From Nitrospira sp. CG24C (GTDB taxonomy: Bacteria > Nitrospirota > Nitrospiria > Nitrospirales > Nitrospiraceae): 45,792 nucleotides of DNA. The stretch lies in NCBI GenBank assembly GCA_002869885.2, contig NEWR02000013.1, forward strand, positions 12,328 through 58,119. Direction: 5' to 3'. A program made the position numbers and the translations under genes. Under the pieces are notes generated by a model. The model did not search any database and had not been told where the DNA came from. It saw nothing but the letters and a program-made list of their open reading frames with translations. Below are positions 26,761-35,776 of this stretch, one piece after another; position 1 is the first letter of the stretch; every line of letters begins with the position of its first letter.

Positions 26761-27561
26761 ATGTTCGGCACAATGGGGATCTCGGAACTCATCATTATCC
26801 TCGTCATTGTCCTCATCATTTTCGGGGCGGGGAAACTTCCACAAATCGGTGAAGGCGTCGGTAAAGCGCTCAGAGGGTTCAAGAAAGAAGTCAACGATAT
26901 CCCCTCGCCGGATGCAACACCGCCCGAAGCGAATCAACCGGCCCCTGTGCAGGCTCAATCGACGATCCAAGCAGCACCGGCGCCGGTAGTTACGCCTGCT
27001 CAGACCTCTGCCGCTCTGAAGCCTGCAGCCCCCTATATACCTGGACCGGAGGCGACTCCCGGAACTACCGCCGCTTTGATGTATAAAATGGCGGCTCCAC
27101 CGCAACCGGCTTCGCCAATGACTTCCACAACTGCTCAACCGGCGGGGCAGGGCCAGCAGCCTCCCACGATGGAAGACCGCGCCGCCGCTCCTGCGCCGAT
27201 GATGAAGGCACAGTACCCGCCTCTTCCCGCAGGCGCCCAGGCAAAACCAGTCGCGAAGCGTCCATCGGCCATCGTCAACAAGGACGCCGTGGCCCGTGTG
27301 CAATCACAGCAGGCAGCGATAAAGGCGAAGGCTGCACAGCCGGTGGGCATTTCCCCAGGGGATATGCAGAGTTTGGGAGAAGGACTGGGGGACGCGTTGC
27401 GGACGTTCAAGCATGCGGTTGCCGATGTCCGCAATTCGGTTGAACCTGAGATACGGACAATCCAAGCCGAGATGGATTCTGCCCAGAAGGAATTCCAGCA
27501 ATCCATCGAAGCGGTTAAAGAGCTACCCGCCTTACACGAAGAACCTCCTAAACAAGCGTGA
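26761..27561 (+). CDS. tatA: TatA-type Sec-independent translocase protein with a long linker and a second amphipathic helix
   Basis: TatA forms the pore-like assembly that exports folded twin-arginine proteins. Residues 1-45 are a canonical TatA: short TM helix (about 8-22), FGAGKLPQ hinge and amphipathic helix IGEGVGKALRGFKKEV. The usual protein ends near 60-90 residues, but this one continues through a ~150-residue Pro/Ala/Gln-rich linker to a second segment, LGEGLGDALRTFKHAV (205-220), that closely resembles the first amphipathic helix, followed by a charged helix like the one in TatB. Total 266 residues. AAAAGGA precedes the ATG. The stop overlaps the next gene's GTG. No tatC is nearby. 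Confidence 0.85.
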   Translation: MFGTMGISELIIILVIVLIIFGAGKLPQIGEGVGKALRGFKKEVNDIPSPDATPPEANQPAPVQAQSTIQAAPAPVVTPAQTSAALKPAAPYIPGPEATPGTTAALMYKMAAPPQPASPMTSTTAQPAGQGQQPPTMEDRAAAPAPMMKAQYPPLPAGAQAKPVAKRPSAIVNKDAVARVQSQQAAIKAKAAQPVGISPGDMQSLGEGLGDALRTFKHAVADVRNSVEPEIRTIQAEMDSAQKEFQQSIEAVKELPALHEEPPKQA

Positions 27562-28319
27562 ACTGGGGTATTGCGTCCTCCTCTCGCATCATTGGGTCTG
27601 TAGTCCTCCTGTCAGTTTTCTGGCTTGCCGGTTGTGTCCAGGATTCTCCGCCTTCATCGAGGGAGCGCACGTTCTCTCTCATGCTGGAATTGCTCCGTGA
27701 TGAGGCACCGGAGGTGCGGCGAGTTGCTGTAGAATCTCTGGGCAAGATCGGCGACCCGCGAGCCGTGGACTCCATTCTCTCCCTCAAGCACGAACCGGCA
27801 GCAATAGTCCGCGAAGCGTCGGTACTGGCCATGGGGCGATTGAAACCCACAGCTACCGAGGGAGTCGTTGCCCTGTTGACGCAGGCACTGGAGGATCCTG
27901 TCGAATCGGTTCGGCAGGCAGCGGTTGTGGCAATCGGCGAGATTGAGCCAGGTACTCGATTGCTCCAGCCTGTCGTAGGGTTACTGAGATCTTCGGATGC
28001 AACGATTAGGAAAGCGGCGGTGCAGGCATTGCTGCAAGTCGATGCAAGCCAATCGATTCCCGCGCTTGTCGCAGCAGCGGGTGGTTCCGATGCGGAGGTT
28101 CGTCAGGGCATTGTGGCGGCAGTGGGTGAATGGGGAGGGTCGGCGGTTTCTCCTTGGCTCAGAGAACGTCTAGCTGAAGATCCCGCGCCTGGGGTGCGTG
28201 CAGAAGCGGCCTATCGTTTGGGAATACTTAGCGGCCCTGATGCCAGGGCCGCGCTTGAATCGACGATTGTGAAGGATCCGGACAGCGGGGTGCGCCGCTG
28301 GGCGAAACGGGGGATTTAA
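27558..28319 (+). CDS. HEAT-repeat lipoprotein
   Basis: A 253-residue protein with a lipoprotein signal peptide (VVLLSVFWLAGC, lipidated Cys26) followed by about six HEAT/PBS-lyase-type helical repeats (DEAPEVRRVAVESLGKIGD; DPVESVRQAAVVAIGEIE; and others). HEAT repeats make protein-binding scaffolds, so this is probably a membrane-attached adaptor. The GTG start overlaps the tatA stop by 4 nt (GTGA), so it is translationally coupled to tatA and may assist in export or in assembly of exported proteins (inference from coupling). It converges with the PilZ-like gene; the stops overlap. Confidence 0.85.
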   Translation: MNWGIASSSRIIGSVVLLSVFWLAGCVQDSPPSSRERTFSLMLELLRDEAPEVRRVAVESLGKIGDPRAVDSILSLKHEPAAIVREASVLAMGRLKPTATEGVVALLTQALEDPVESVRQAAVVAIGEIEPGTRLLQPVVGLLRSSDATIRKAAVQALLQVDASQSIPALVAAAGGSDAEVRQGIVAAVGEWGGSAVSPWLRERLAEDPAPGVRAEAAYRLGILSGPDARAALESTIVKDPDSGVRRWAKRGI

Positions 28320-28834
28320 GTCGTCACGCGTGAACGATTTAACGCATCGACAAGTTCGACCAGCTCGATGCGGGCCTTTTCGTCGATTTCAGTAAATTTG
28401 ACGCCCATTCCGGGGAAGAGCAGATGCCGGTCAGGCATGCTGCGGGTCCAGGCGACCTTCGCTTTAGCCTTGTGTTTTTTCCAAGGACGATCGGGCAGTG
28501 CAAATTCGATGGATAGCTCGGTTCCAGGAGGCAGCGGGGTACTGCTTTCGATGAATAACCCGCCTGCACCGATGCCGCCGGTTAAGCTGTCGAACTGCTT
28601 GCCTTCCGGGGTCGTGCAGTGAACCTTCATGGCGAGCGGGGCTCTCGGATGGGACCGCGCATGGGCGAATCTCGCGTCATCGTCGGTGGCAAGAATTTGC
28701 TCAATGACTGTTCCCCACGACAGGGCGCCGAGCAGTTCTCCCGTGGAACTATGAAGCGTGACGACTTCCTGGTCAGCATTCATCTCAAGAAATTTGCCCT
28801 CATGTCTTTCTGTCGTGATCACAGGAAATTTCAT
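28316..28834 (-). CDS. PilZ-like protein, degenerate c-di-GMP motif (downstream copy)
   Basis: A single PilZ-type beta-barrel with an N-terminal extension. The RxxxR motif is present (RSHPR), but the second motif, normally D/NxSxxG, reads GGIGAGGLF, lacking the Asp/Asn and Ser. The start is placed at the ATG 28832-28834 because the protein then aligns end to end with the adjacent paralogue (MKFPV... versus MRYPV...). An ATG 12 nt upstream and a TTG at 28906 are alternatives. Binding of c-di-GMP is doubtful. It lies 55 nt after its paralogue, in the same direction. Confidence 0.75.
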   Translation of the reverse strand: MKFPVITTERHEGKFLEMNADQEVVTLHSSTGELLGALSWGTVIEQILATDDDARFAHARSHPRAPLAMKVHCTTPEGKQFDSLTGGIGAGGLFIESSTPLPPGTELSIEFALPDRPWKKHKAKAKVAWTRSMPDRHLLFPGMGVKFTEIDEKARIELVELVDALNRSRVTT

Positions 28835-28889
28835 GCTTAGGTCCATGTCGTGTTGAACGCGAGACGATTCATCAGTAGGCGGATATTCT

Positions 28890-29408
28890 CTAGGCTGGCG
28901 GGCCAACAGTCTGGATAGATTTCACTAGTTCCAACACACGGTTACGGATTTCTTGGTCAATCTCCGTAAAACGTACCCCCATGCCGGGGCTAAATGTATA
29001 TTGGTCTGCTTTAGGGCAGACCCACGCGACGAGCCCCTTCGCCGGCAACCATTTTGACGGCTCCTCCGGTAGAGAAAATTCAAGAGCGAGCGTGGTGCCG
29101 ATCGGTAGGGGGCTCAGGCTTTCGATAAAGAGCCCGCCTCCGCCGATACCTCCTGCGCGACTTTCAAGCTGCTGACCTTCCGGGGTTGTGTATTTGACAC
29201 GGAAGGTGAGTGTTACGCGCGGCTCATTTCTGGTTTCCCGGCTCGCCTGGGGCTTACGGTAGGCCAGAATCTGGTCGATGACGAAGTCCCAGGACAGGTT
29301 GCCCATAGGTTCGCCGTTGATCCCCAAGAGGGTGATCAATTCACGGTTTGCATCAAGGTCAAGAGCCTTCCCCTTGTGTCGAAGGCTTGAAGACACGGGA
29401 TATCTCAC
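28890..29408 (-). CDS. PilZ-like protein, degenerate c-di-GMP motif (upstream copy)
   Basis: This 172-residue paralogue has RxxxR as RNEPR and the second motif as GGIGGGGLFIES, again without the canonical D/NxS. The N-terminal ~55 residues (HKGKALDLDANRELITLLG, GNLSWDFVIDQIL) form a conserved extension shared by both copies. The start is GTG 29406-29408 with GGAGG 4 nt upstream. The pair looks like a local duplication; the shared loss suggests a common altered ligand or a protein-interaction role rather than random decay. Confidence 0.8.
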   Translation of the reverse strand: MRYPVSSSLRHKGKALDLDANRELITLLGINGEPMGNLSWDFVIDQILAYRKPQASRETRNEPRVTLTFRVKYTTPEGQQLESRAGGIGGGGLFIESLSPLPIGTTLALEFSLPEEPSKWLPAKGLVAWVCPKADQYTFSPGMGVRFTEIDQEIRNRVLELVKSIQTVGPPA

Positions 29409-29632
29409 AGGTCCTCCACGTTCAATCTGTAGCGCAAGTATAGCGCAGCATTTTATCTTGTCGAGAGAAAGCGTAGAGCTATCAGGAGCGTCAAGACTCG
29501 GGAGGAAGAGAGAGCAAGGAGTATTCCAGAATGGAAGAGGTGAGGGAATAACCAGGCCAGGGTGTTCCTGGCCTGGAGGATTCTGAGTAGAGGTTTCGTG
29601 GGGAGAGTGAAAAAGACTACAGTTATAATGAC

Positions 29633-30889
29633 TTAGGCGGTCTTCACATCCTTGTCTTGTTCAAAGATTCGGATGGGAGCGTGCTTGCCGAGGATGGCAT
29701 CTTCGGTGATGAGGACTTCCTTAATCTGCTTCTGAGAGGGGGCATCATACATCACGTCCAGCATCACGTCTTCGAGGATGGCGCGCAAGCCTCGCGCCCC
29801 GGTTTTCTGGAGAAACGCTTTCCGTGCGATCGCCCCGAGCGCGCCTTCCGTGAACTTGAGCTTCACCTTTTCAAAGGAGAGTAGTTTCTCATACTGCTTC
29901 GTGAGCGCGTTTTTCGGTTCGGTCAGGATTCGAATGAGGGCTCGTTCATCCAGCTCATCCAAAGTGGCGACGACTGGCAGCCGGCCGACGAACTCAGGAA
30001 TCAAGCCGTACTTGAGGAAGTCTTCCGGCTGAACTTTCGAGAACAGTTCGCCAAGACGTATCTCGCTCCGTCCGCGAACTTCGGCTCCGAATCCCATCGC
30101 CTTCCGATTCAATCGCTGCTCGATAATGTGTTCGAGCCCGACGAACGCTCCGCCACAGATGAAGAGGATGTTGCTCGTATTGACCTGAATAAATTCTTGG
30201 TGCGGATGCTTGCGCCCGCCTTGAGGCGGCACGTTGGCAACGGTTCCCTCGATGAGCTTGAGCAGCGCCTGTTGGACTCCTTCACCCGAGACGTCGCGGG
30301 TAATAGAGGGGCTGTCGCTCTTGCGGCTGATCTTGTCGATTTCATCGATGTAGACAATGCCCCGCTCGGCCCGCTCCACATCGTAGTCCGCTGCTTGCAG
30401 AAGCTTCAGGATGATGTTTTCCACGTCTTCACCGACGTACCCTGCCTCGGTGAGCGTGGTCGCATCGGCCAGCGTAAAGGGGACGTCCAAGTACTTCGCG
30501 AGGGTTTGGGCCAACAGTGTTTTGCCTGTGCCGGTGGGCCCCAGCATGAGGATGTTGCCCTTCTGGAGTTGCACGTCGTCAACGTCTTTATCCTTGGACG
30601 AGATTCGCTTGTAGTGGTTATGAACGGCTACCGCGAGGATTCGTTTGGCCCGCTCCTGTCCCACAACGTATTGGTCCAAGTGGTGTTTGATTTCCACCGG
30701 CTTTTTGAGTTTCGATGAAATCTCCTCTTTGGCTTCTTCCCAATCCTCGGCAATGATGTCGTTACAGAGGTTGACGCACTCGTCGCAGATGTAGACGGTG
30801 GGCCCGGCAATCAATTTGCGGACCTCGTCGCGGCTCTTTCCACAGAACGAACAGCGGAGATGTCGATCCATCTTATCCGGCTTCCCCAT
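29633..30889 (-). CDS. clpX: ATP-dependent Clp protease ATP-binding subunit ClpX
   Basis: The unfoldase that recognises tagged substrates and feeds them to ClpP. The zinc-binding domain has Cys13, Cys16, Cys35 and Cys38 ([16 protein letters not shown]). The AAA+ domain has Walker A GPTGTGKT (117-124), Walker [11 protein letters not shown] and the [23 protein letters not shown] block. Length 418 is standard. AGGAGG precedes the ATG. It lies 14 nt downstream of clpP, as the last gene of the tig-clpP-clpX cluster. Confidence 0.98.
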   Translation of the reverse strand: MGKPDKMDRHLRCSFCGKSRDEVRKLIAGPTVYICDECVNLCNDIIAEDWEEAKEEISSKLKKPVEIKHHLDQYVVGQERAKRILAVAVHNHYKRISSKDKDVDDVQLQKGNILMLGPTGTGKTLLAQTLAKYLDVPFTLADATTLTEAGYVGEDVENIILKLLQAADYDVERAERGIVYIDEIDKISRKSDSPSITRDVSGEGVQQALLKLIEGTVANVPPQGGRKHPHQEFIQVNTSNILFICGGAFVGLEHIIEQRLNRKAMGFGAEVRGRSEIRLGELFSKVQPEDFLKYGLIPEFVGRLPVVATLDELDERALIRILTEPKNALTKQYEKLLSFEKVKLKFTEGALGAIARKAFLQKTGARGLRAILEDVMLDVMYDAPSQKQIKEVLITEDAILGKHAPIRIFEQDKDVKTA

Positions 30890-30903
30890 GCGCCCTCCTC
30901 GTG

Positions 30904-31539
30904 TTACTTGTCCTTGGTCGCGTCTTTCCCTGCATCGCCACCGACGGCCTTGAGGAGTTTCGGTGGCCGCGTAATGACTTCATCGATGAGACCGTACCGC
31001 TTCGCTTCTTCTGCCGACATGAAGTAGTCCCGTTCGGTGTCCAGGGCTATCTTCTCAAGCGGCTGGCCGGTATGTTTGGCCATGATCTCATTGAGCCGTT
31101 CGCGGATTTTCAAGATCTCTCTGGCATGAATGTCGATTTCAGTGGCTTGCCCCTGAAATCCGCCCATGGGTTGGTGAATCATGACCCTCGCATTCGGCAG
31201 GGCGAATCGCTTCCCTTTGGTTCCGGCGGTGAGTAAGAAGGCCCCCATGCTGGCGGCCTGGCCCAGGCAGATGGTGTTGATCGGGGGCTTCACATACTGC
31301 ATGGTGTCGTAAATGCCCAATCCCGCCGTGACGCTTCCCCCGGGGGAGTTGACGTAGAGATTGATGTCTTTTTCAGGATCCTCCGCTTCTAGGAACAAGA
31401 GCTGGGCAATGATCAGGTTGGCAAAGATGTCGTCGATCGGAGCACCGAGGAAGATGATCCGATCTTTCAGGAGCCGGGAATAGATGTCGTAGGCGCGTTC
31501 GCCTCGGTTCGTTGTCTCAATGACTATGGGAACTAGCAT
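30904..31539 (-). CDS. clpP: ATP-dependent Clp protease proteolytic subunit ClpP
   Basis: A serine peptidase that forms the 14-mer chamber of the Clp protease. The catalytic triad is intact: Ser97 (GQAASMGA), His122 (MIHQPMGG) and Asp171 (ERDYFMS). Length 211 is typical. AAAGGA lies 11 nt upstream of the ATG at 31537-31539. The ~125-bp palindromic repeat (31561-31684) separates it from tig, so the normally tight tig-clpP spacing is widened to 210 bp. Confidence 0.98.
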   Translation of the reverse strand: MLVPIVIETTNRGERAYDIYSRLLKDRIIFLGAPIDDIFANLIIAQLLFLEAEDPEKDINLYVNSPGGSVTAGLGIYDTMQYVKPPINTICLGQAASMGAFLLTAGTKGKRFALPNARVMIHQPMGGFQGQATEIDIHAREILKIRERLNEIMAKHTGQPLEKIALDTERDYFMSAEEAKRYGLIDEVITRPPKLLKAVGGDAGKDATKDK

Positions 31540-31560
31540 GCCCGTCGTTCCTTTCCGCTT

Positions 31561-31684
31561 GCAGGATGCTGAAAAAGTCTGCCAGCTTCGTTCTCGCTTC
31601 GCTCAGAGGCTCAACGTACCGAAGCGTACGCCTCGCCTCTTCGCTCGCTGCGGCCTTGCTGGACAGCCTTTTTGAGCATCCTGC
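31561..31684. repeat. ~125-bp palindromic intergenic repeat, copy 5 (between tig and clpP)
   Basis: Ends GCAGGATGCTGAAAAAG and CTTTTTGAGCATCCTGC are perfect bar one base; the interior CCAGCTTCGTTCTCGC / CTCGCTGCGGCCTTGCTGG is typical of the family. In RNA it would form a very long hairpin inside the tig-clpP message. Confidence 0.9.
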
Positions 31685-31749
31685 GTGTTATGCCCCTATG
31701 CCACAAACATACAGACCAATGAAATTCAGGCCAGCCTGCACCCTTCTCA

Positions 31750-33060
31750 CTATCCTTGAATCACCGCATTGCGGTAGACGAAATCAAGGGCTTTATCCAC
31801 CAAAGTCCTGGTACGTAATTCTTCGATAGACTCTTGTCCGCCGGCTTTGATCATCTTGACGAGCTCAGCGGCCGGCATCTTGAGGTCCGAGGCCAGCCGC
31901 ATGATTTCAGCATTGAAATCGTCTTGCGTGACTGTCAGCCCTTCTTTTTCGGCGATCTCTTCCAGCACGAGGCTGAGCTTCACACGGCGTGCCGCTTCGT
32001 CCCGATATTCCTGGCGAAGGCTTGTGAGATCCTCCGTGGCGGGCGATTCCTGGGCGCCACCCTTCTGTTGTTGCTGCTGCACATGCTGACGGATGATGGC
32101 CTCCAGCTCACGTTCTACCAGGGTCTCCGGGAGATCGAAGTGATGGGTCTCTACAAGCCGTTTCATGATCGTATCTTTATGTGTGTCTTCGATTTCTCGC
32201 TTCAACGCCTGCTCCATCCCGTCACGCAGCTTGTCTTTGATTTCCTGGAGCGAGTTGTAGGGGCCGCAATCTTTGGCAAATTCATCGTCCAGGGCCGGCA
32301 GCTTCTTTTCCTTGACGGACTTGATCGTCAGGGTGAATACAACCGTCTTGCCGGCAACGCGAGGATCGGGATGGCTGTCTGGGTACGGCTGGGAAATTTC
32401 GAGCGCCTCTCCCTCTTTCTTCCCCCCGACATGCGAATCAATTTCCAAGCCCAAGACGGATGCGTGTGACCCGACCTTGTGGAGTTGACCTTCCTTCTTC
32501 GTGCCTTCCAACGGCGTGCCATCGAGTGTGCCTTGCAGGTCCAGGACGATATAGTCTCCGTCCACGATGGCATGGCCGGCCGGGGTAGCCTCCAGGCGGG
32601 CATGTTGTTCGCGCAAGACTTCAAGGCCACGGTCGAGCTGTTCGTCGGTGATGGTACGATTGTCGGGTTTGAGTGACATCGGGCTCGGCGCCTTATAGTC
32701 CCGCAACTGAATTTTCGGCTTGATCTCGACGGTCGCGGTAAATGTAAAGGGCTCGTTTTTCTTAATCTTGACTCTGTCCAGCGGGGGGATTTCAACGTGG
32801 ACCGGCACAATGCCCGCCTGGCGGACGGCCTTTTCGTAGAAGTCCGGCACGAGGCTTCGGATCACGTCCTCTTCCACGGTTTTGGCATAGCGCTTTTCCA
32901 GCAAGGCCAAGGGTACCTTGCCAGGGCGAAATCCTGGGATATTGACCTGGCGGTTCAGCTCGACGTAGGCGCGAGCAAGCCGTTGAGTGACCTCATCGGC
33001 CGGCACCTCAATCTTGAGGGCGCGTTTCATCGGTCCTAGTTCAGTCACTTCCATGTTCAT
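31750..33060 (-). CDS. tig: Trigger factor, ribosome-associated chaperone and prolyl isomerase
   Basis: Binds near the ribosome exit tunnel and shields nascent chains. The N-terminal domain carries the ribosome-docking motif GFRPGKVP (about 43-50); the FKBP-type prolyl-isomerase domain spans about 155-245 (VDGDYIVLDLQGTLDGTPLEG); the C-terminal arms are helical. At 436 residues it is full length. The ATG at 33058-33060 is followed by another two codons later; both are possible. It is 58 nt downstream of tRNA-Leu and probably shares its promoter. Confidence 0.97.
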   Translation of the reverse strand: MNMEVTELGPMKRALKIEVPADEVTQRLARAYVELNRQVNIPGFRPGKVPLALLEKRYAKTVEEDVIRSLVPDFYEKAVRQAGIVPVHVEIPPLDRVKIKKNEPFTFTATVEIKPKIQLRDYKAPSPMSLKPDNRTITDEQLDRGLEVLREQHARLEATPAGHAIVDGDYIVLDLQGTLDGTPLEGTKKEGQLHKVGSHASVLGLEIDSHVGGKKEGEALEISQPYPDSHPDPRVAGKTVVFTLTIKSVKEKKLPALDDEFAKDCGPYNSLQEIKDKLRDGMEQALKREIEDTHKDTIMKRLVETHHFDLPETLVERELEAIIRQHVQQQQQKGGAQESPATEDLTSLRQEYRDEAARRVKLSLVLEEIAEKEGLTVTQDDFNAEIMRLASDLKMPAAELVKMIKAGGQESIEELRTRTLVDKALDFVYRNAVIQG

Positions 33061-33118
33061 AGCTGGCGCGTACCCTTTTTTTCTTGAAGAACCTTACGCA
33101 GGCTGCCTGGTCGTGGTC

Positions 33119-33201
33119 TGGTGCGAGAGGGGGGACTTGAACCCCCACGGTTACCCACGAGATCCTAAGTCTCGCGCGTCTGCCAGTTCCGCCACTCTCG
33201 C
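33119..33201 (-). tRNA. tRNA-Leu (anticodon TAG), CCA encoded
   Basis: On the minus strand the acceptor GCGAGAG (33201-33195) pairs with CTCTCGC, followed by discriminator A and genome-encoded CCA (33121-33119). The anticodon loop reads CTTAGGA, giving anticodon TAG for CUA codons. A long variable arm (CTCGTGGGTAACCGTG region) and the T-loop GGTTCAAGTCC confirm a class II leucine tRNA. Confidence 0.95.
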
Positions 33202-33211
33202 ATGGTGCGGT

Positions 33212-33233
33212 CTTCAGGAGCCGACTCCTGAAG
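33212..33233. other. Perfect 9-bp hairpin just upstream of tRNA-Leu
   Basis: CTTCAGGAG and CTCCTGAAG flank CCGA. It lies 10 nt beyond the tRNA 5' end in the precursor transcript and may influence 5' processing. The rest of 33234-33508 holds the promoter below and, toward 33509, nothing gene-like. Confidence 0.45.
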
Positions 33234-33272
33234 GGTGAGCAAGCAAACGAAAGCTCATATTTGTGTATGTAT

Positions 33273-33302
33273 TTTGTACCGTTGGATGTATCCCACTGTC
33301 AA
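33273..33302 (-). promoter_or_regulatory. Candidate sigma-70 promoter for tRNA-Leu-tig-clpP-clpX
   Basis: TTGACA (33297-33302, minus strand) is a perfect -35; TACAAA (33273-33278) is a fair -10 at 18-nt spacing. The start would be ~65 nt before the tRNA. Confidence 0.45.
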
Positions 33303-33508
33303 CCCTACTTCTTCGGGGTAGAACTGTGTTCACTTGCGTGCACATAGGGCGGTTAGCATTCGTTTCTGAGCATGACTATTCATGAATGATGTCTAGCAGG
33401 ATGCCGAAAAGGGTCTTATCATACCTGCGGTAGCCGCAGCCTTCAATGATGGTTATAATCAGGCAGCCTGCGTAATTCTTCGTCAGCATACTGGTTAGGA
33501 GGTCCACG

Positions 33509-34588
33509 ATGCGCGTTGCGCGACTGCTCGCAACTCTGGCGTTCACTGGTATAGCCCTTTCCGCTTCTCTCTCATGGGCCTACCGGGACCATTTCACGCC
33601 GGAGCAGAAAATGCTGCTTGGTAAGATTCAAACCGTGCGCATCGAGGCGATTGCACTCGTAGACAAGGGAGTTGTTGATGCGGCGCCGATTGTCGAGCTT
33701 GTCGCCCGCCGGATCGGTGAATTGGGATATACGGTGGTGCGAGAAGCAAGTAAACCCCATGACGCTGTGGTCAAAATCAAATGTGAACAGCGGAAAACAT
33801 GGGAGGGTACGACGGCTGCCGGTGGCGATGCGGATTTGCCCGATGCCCCGTCCCGGCTGTGGAAAGGCCCCGCCTGTCAGATGACCTATCTCCTCGGTGG
33901 CATGAAGGTGAAATGGCAGAAAGAGGTCCGAACCGAGTTTGAGAATGCGGAGCAAGCTGCGCTTACAGCCCAGGCAGGAGACCCGGGAGCCTATGCCATG
34001 GGCAAGTTGAAGGATATGCTCGAGGCCTATGATTTTCCCCTGTTGCTGGCTGCTGAATGGGGTCAACCAGAGCGCCTGCTGAAGTCCCTCGATCGATCCG
34101 ATACGCCGCAGGACAGAAAGATCAAAATTCTTTCTCTCTTGGGCGAGATGCAAGCCGACGAGGCCTTGCCGAAATTGAGAGAAGCGCTCAAGAATCGCGA
34201 CCTGGCAAAGCAAGCGATTGGGGCGATGGGCAATCTCGGCAAAGAGGGTATTCCGCTGTTTGTCGAGATTATGAATACGTCACCGGATCTCGAGGTGCAA
34301 GCCGCAGCAGCCAAGGGATTGGGCCAACTCGGTGGACTGCATGGGGATGCCTCCGTCGTACTACCGTTGCTCGCCAAGCTGGAGGATCCCAAGGCAGATT
34401 GGTCGGTGCTCACAGAAGTGGCGTGGGCACTGGGTAAGATTCCGGATAAACGATCGATCGAGCCGCTCTACAATCTCGACAGGAAACTGCAGGCTATGCG
34501 CGATCCGGAGAACCTGCCGTTGAGGAAACTCAAAGAAGCGGTGTTCTGGTCGATCAAACAGTGCGATTCATGGGAACATATCAGCTGA
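33509..34588 (+). CDS. Exported HEAT-like repeat protein, copy 1 of a tandem pair
   Basis: A 359-residue protein with a signal peptide (cleavage near LSWA-YRDHF). The mature N-half is unfamiliar (HFTPEQKMLLGKIQTVRIEAI; KIKCEQRKTWEGTTAAGGDADL; CQMTYLLGGMKVKWQKEVR); the C-half has HEAT-like repeats (LLGEMQADEALPKLREAL; NRDLAKQAIGAMGNLGKEG; EVQAAAAKGLGQLGG; LTEVAWALGKIPD). Its role is unknown, probably a periplasmic scaffold. TAGGAGG precedes the ATG. The next gene is a close paralogue, duplicated together with its 5' leader. Confidence 0.8.
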   Translation: MRVARLLATLAFTGIALSASLSWAYRDHFTPEQKMLLGKIQTVRIEAIALVDKGVVDAAPIVELVARRIGELGYTVVREASKPHDAVVKIKCEQRKTWEGTTAAGGDADLPDAPSRLWKGPACQMTYLLGGMKVKWQKEVRTEFENAEQAALTAQAGDPGAYAMGKLKDMLEAYDFPLLLAAEWGQPERLLKSLDRSDTPQDRKIKILSLLGEMQADEALPKLREALKNRDLAKQAIGAMGNLGKEGIPLFVEIMNTSPDLEVQAAAAKGLGQLGGLHGDASVVLPLLAKLEDPKADWSVLTEVAWALGKIPDKRSIEPLYNLDRKLQAMRDPENLPLRKLKEAVFWSIKQCDSWEHIS

Positions 34589-34681
34589 TTGACAATCCCT
34601 GTTCTTCACCCATTTACATGCAGTCGCTCAGTCGGTAATCCTAGGGTATTCATCGTCAGCATACCGGTTAGGAGGTGCACG

Positions 34682-35758
34682 ATGCGCATTGCCCTACTAC
34701 TAACGCTGGTTATTAGCGTTGTGGCATTTCCCGCTCCTTCTTTATGGGCCTACCGGGACCATTTCACGCCGGAGCAGAAAGCGTTCCTGGATAAGATTCA
34801 GACCCTGCGCATCGAGGCGATTGTACTCACAGACAAGGGCGCCGGTGACGCGGCACTGATTGCCGAAGTCGTAGCCAGGCGGATCGGCGAATTGGGATAC
34901 AGGGTTGTGGGCGAAGCCGGTATGCCGCATGATGTGGTGATCAAAGTCAAATGCGAACAGCGGAAAACATGGGAAGGCACGACGGCTGCCGGTGGCGATG
35001 CGGATTTGCCCGATGCCCCATCTCGGCTGTGGGAAGGTCCTGCCTGTCAGATGACCTATCTCCTCGGTAACATGAAGGTCAAATGGCAGAAAGAGGTCCG
35101 AACCGAGTTTGAAGATGCGGAGCAAGCCGCACAATCGGCCAAGGCGGGAGACCCGGGTGCCTATGCCATAGGTAAATTGAGGGATGTGCTTGAGACATAT
35201 GAATTTCCTTTGCTGCTGGCCGCTGAATGGGGTCAGCCGGAGCGTCTGCTGAAGTTACTCGATCGATCCGATACGCCGCAGCCGAGAAGGCTCAAAATCA
35301 TTACTCTCTTGGGTGAGATGCAAGCCGACGAAGCCTTGCCGAAGCTGAAAGAGGTGCTCAAGGATCGCGACTTGGCGAAGCAAGCAATCGGGGCGATGGG
35401 CAGTCTCGGCAAAGAGGGCATTCCGCTGCTCGTCGACATCATGAACACGTCTCCGCAGATTGAATTGCAGGCGGCAGCAGCCAAGGGGTTGGGCCAGCTC
35501 GGTGGACTGCATGGGGATGCCTCGGTCGTGCCGCCGCTGCTGGCTAAACTACAAGATGCAAAGACCGACTGGTCCGTGCTCACGGAAGTGGCGTGGGCGC
35601 TGGGCAAGATCCCGGATAAACGATCGATCCAGCCACTTCAATATCTCGACAAGAAACTGCAAGCGATGCGCGATCCGGAGAACGTGTCGCTGAAGAAACT
35701 CATAGAAGCAGTGTTCTGGGCGCTCAAGCAGTGCGATACGTGGGATCAGTACAGCTAA
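34682..35758 (+). CDS. Exported HEAT-like repeat protein, copy 2 of a tandem pair
   Basis: A 358-residue paralogue of the preceding gene, with the same signal peptide position (LWA-YRDHF) and the same domain order. Long stretches are identical, for example around TWEGTTAAGGDADLPDAPSR, and differences are scattered. The ATG at 34682 is chosen over an upstream in-frame ATG because it matches the first copy, begins the signal peptide and has TAGGAGG upstream. A composite repeat follows the stop. Confidence 0.8.
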   Translation: MRIALLLTLVISVVAFPAPSLWAYRDHFTPEQKAFLDKIQTLRIEAIVLTDKGAGDAALIAEVVARRIGELGYRVVGEAGMPHDVVIKVKCEQRKTWEGTTAAGGDADLPDAPSRLWEGPACQMTYLLGNMKVKWQKEVRTEFEDAEQAAQSAKAGDPGAYAIGKLRDVLETYEFPLLLAAEWGQPERLLKLLDRSDTPQPRRLKIITLLGEMQADEALPKLKEVLKDRDLAKQAIGAMGSLGKEGIPLLVDIMNTSPQIELQAAAAKGLGQLGGLHGDASVVPPLLAKLQDAKTDWSVLTEVAWALGKIPDKRSIQPLQYLDKKLQAMRDPENVSLKKLIEAVFWALKQCDTWDQYS

Positions 35759-35776
35759 GAACGGGATGGGGGCTGA

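Noticed and set aside
28835-28906. TTG start extending the downstream PilZ-like protein
   Set aside because: It overlaps the upstream gene, has no ribosome-binding site and does not align with the paralogue.
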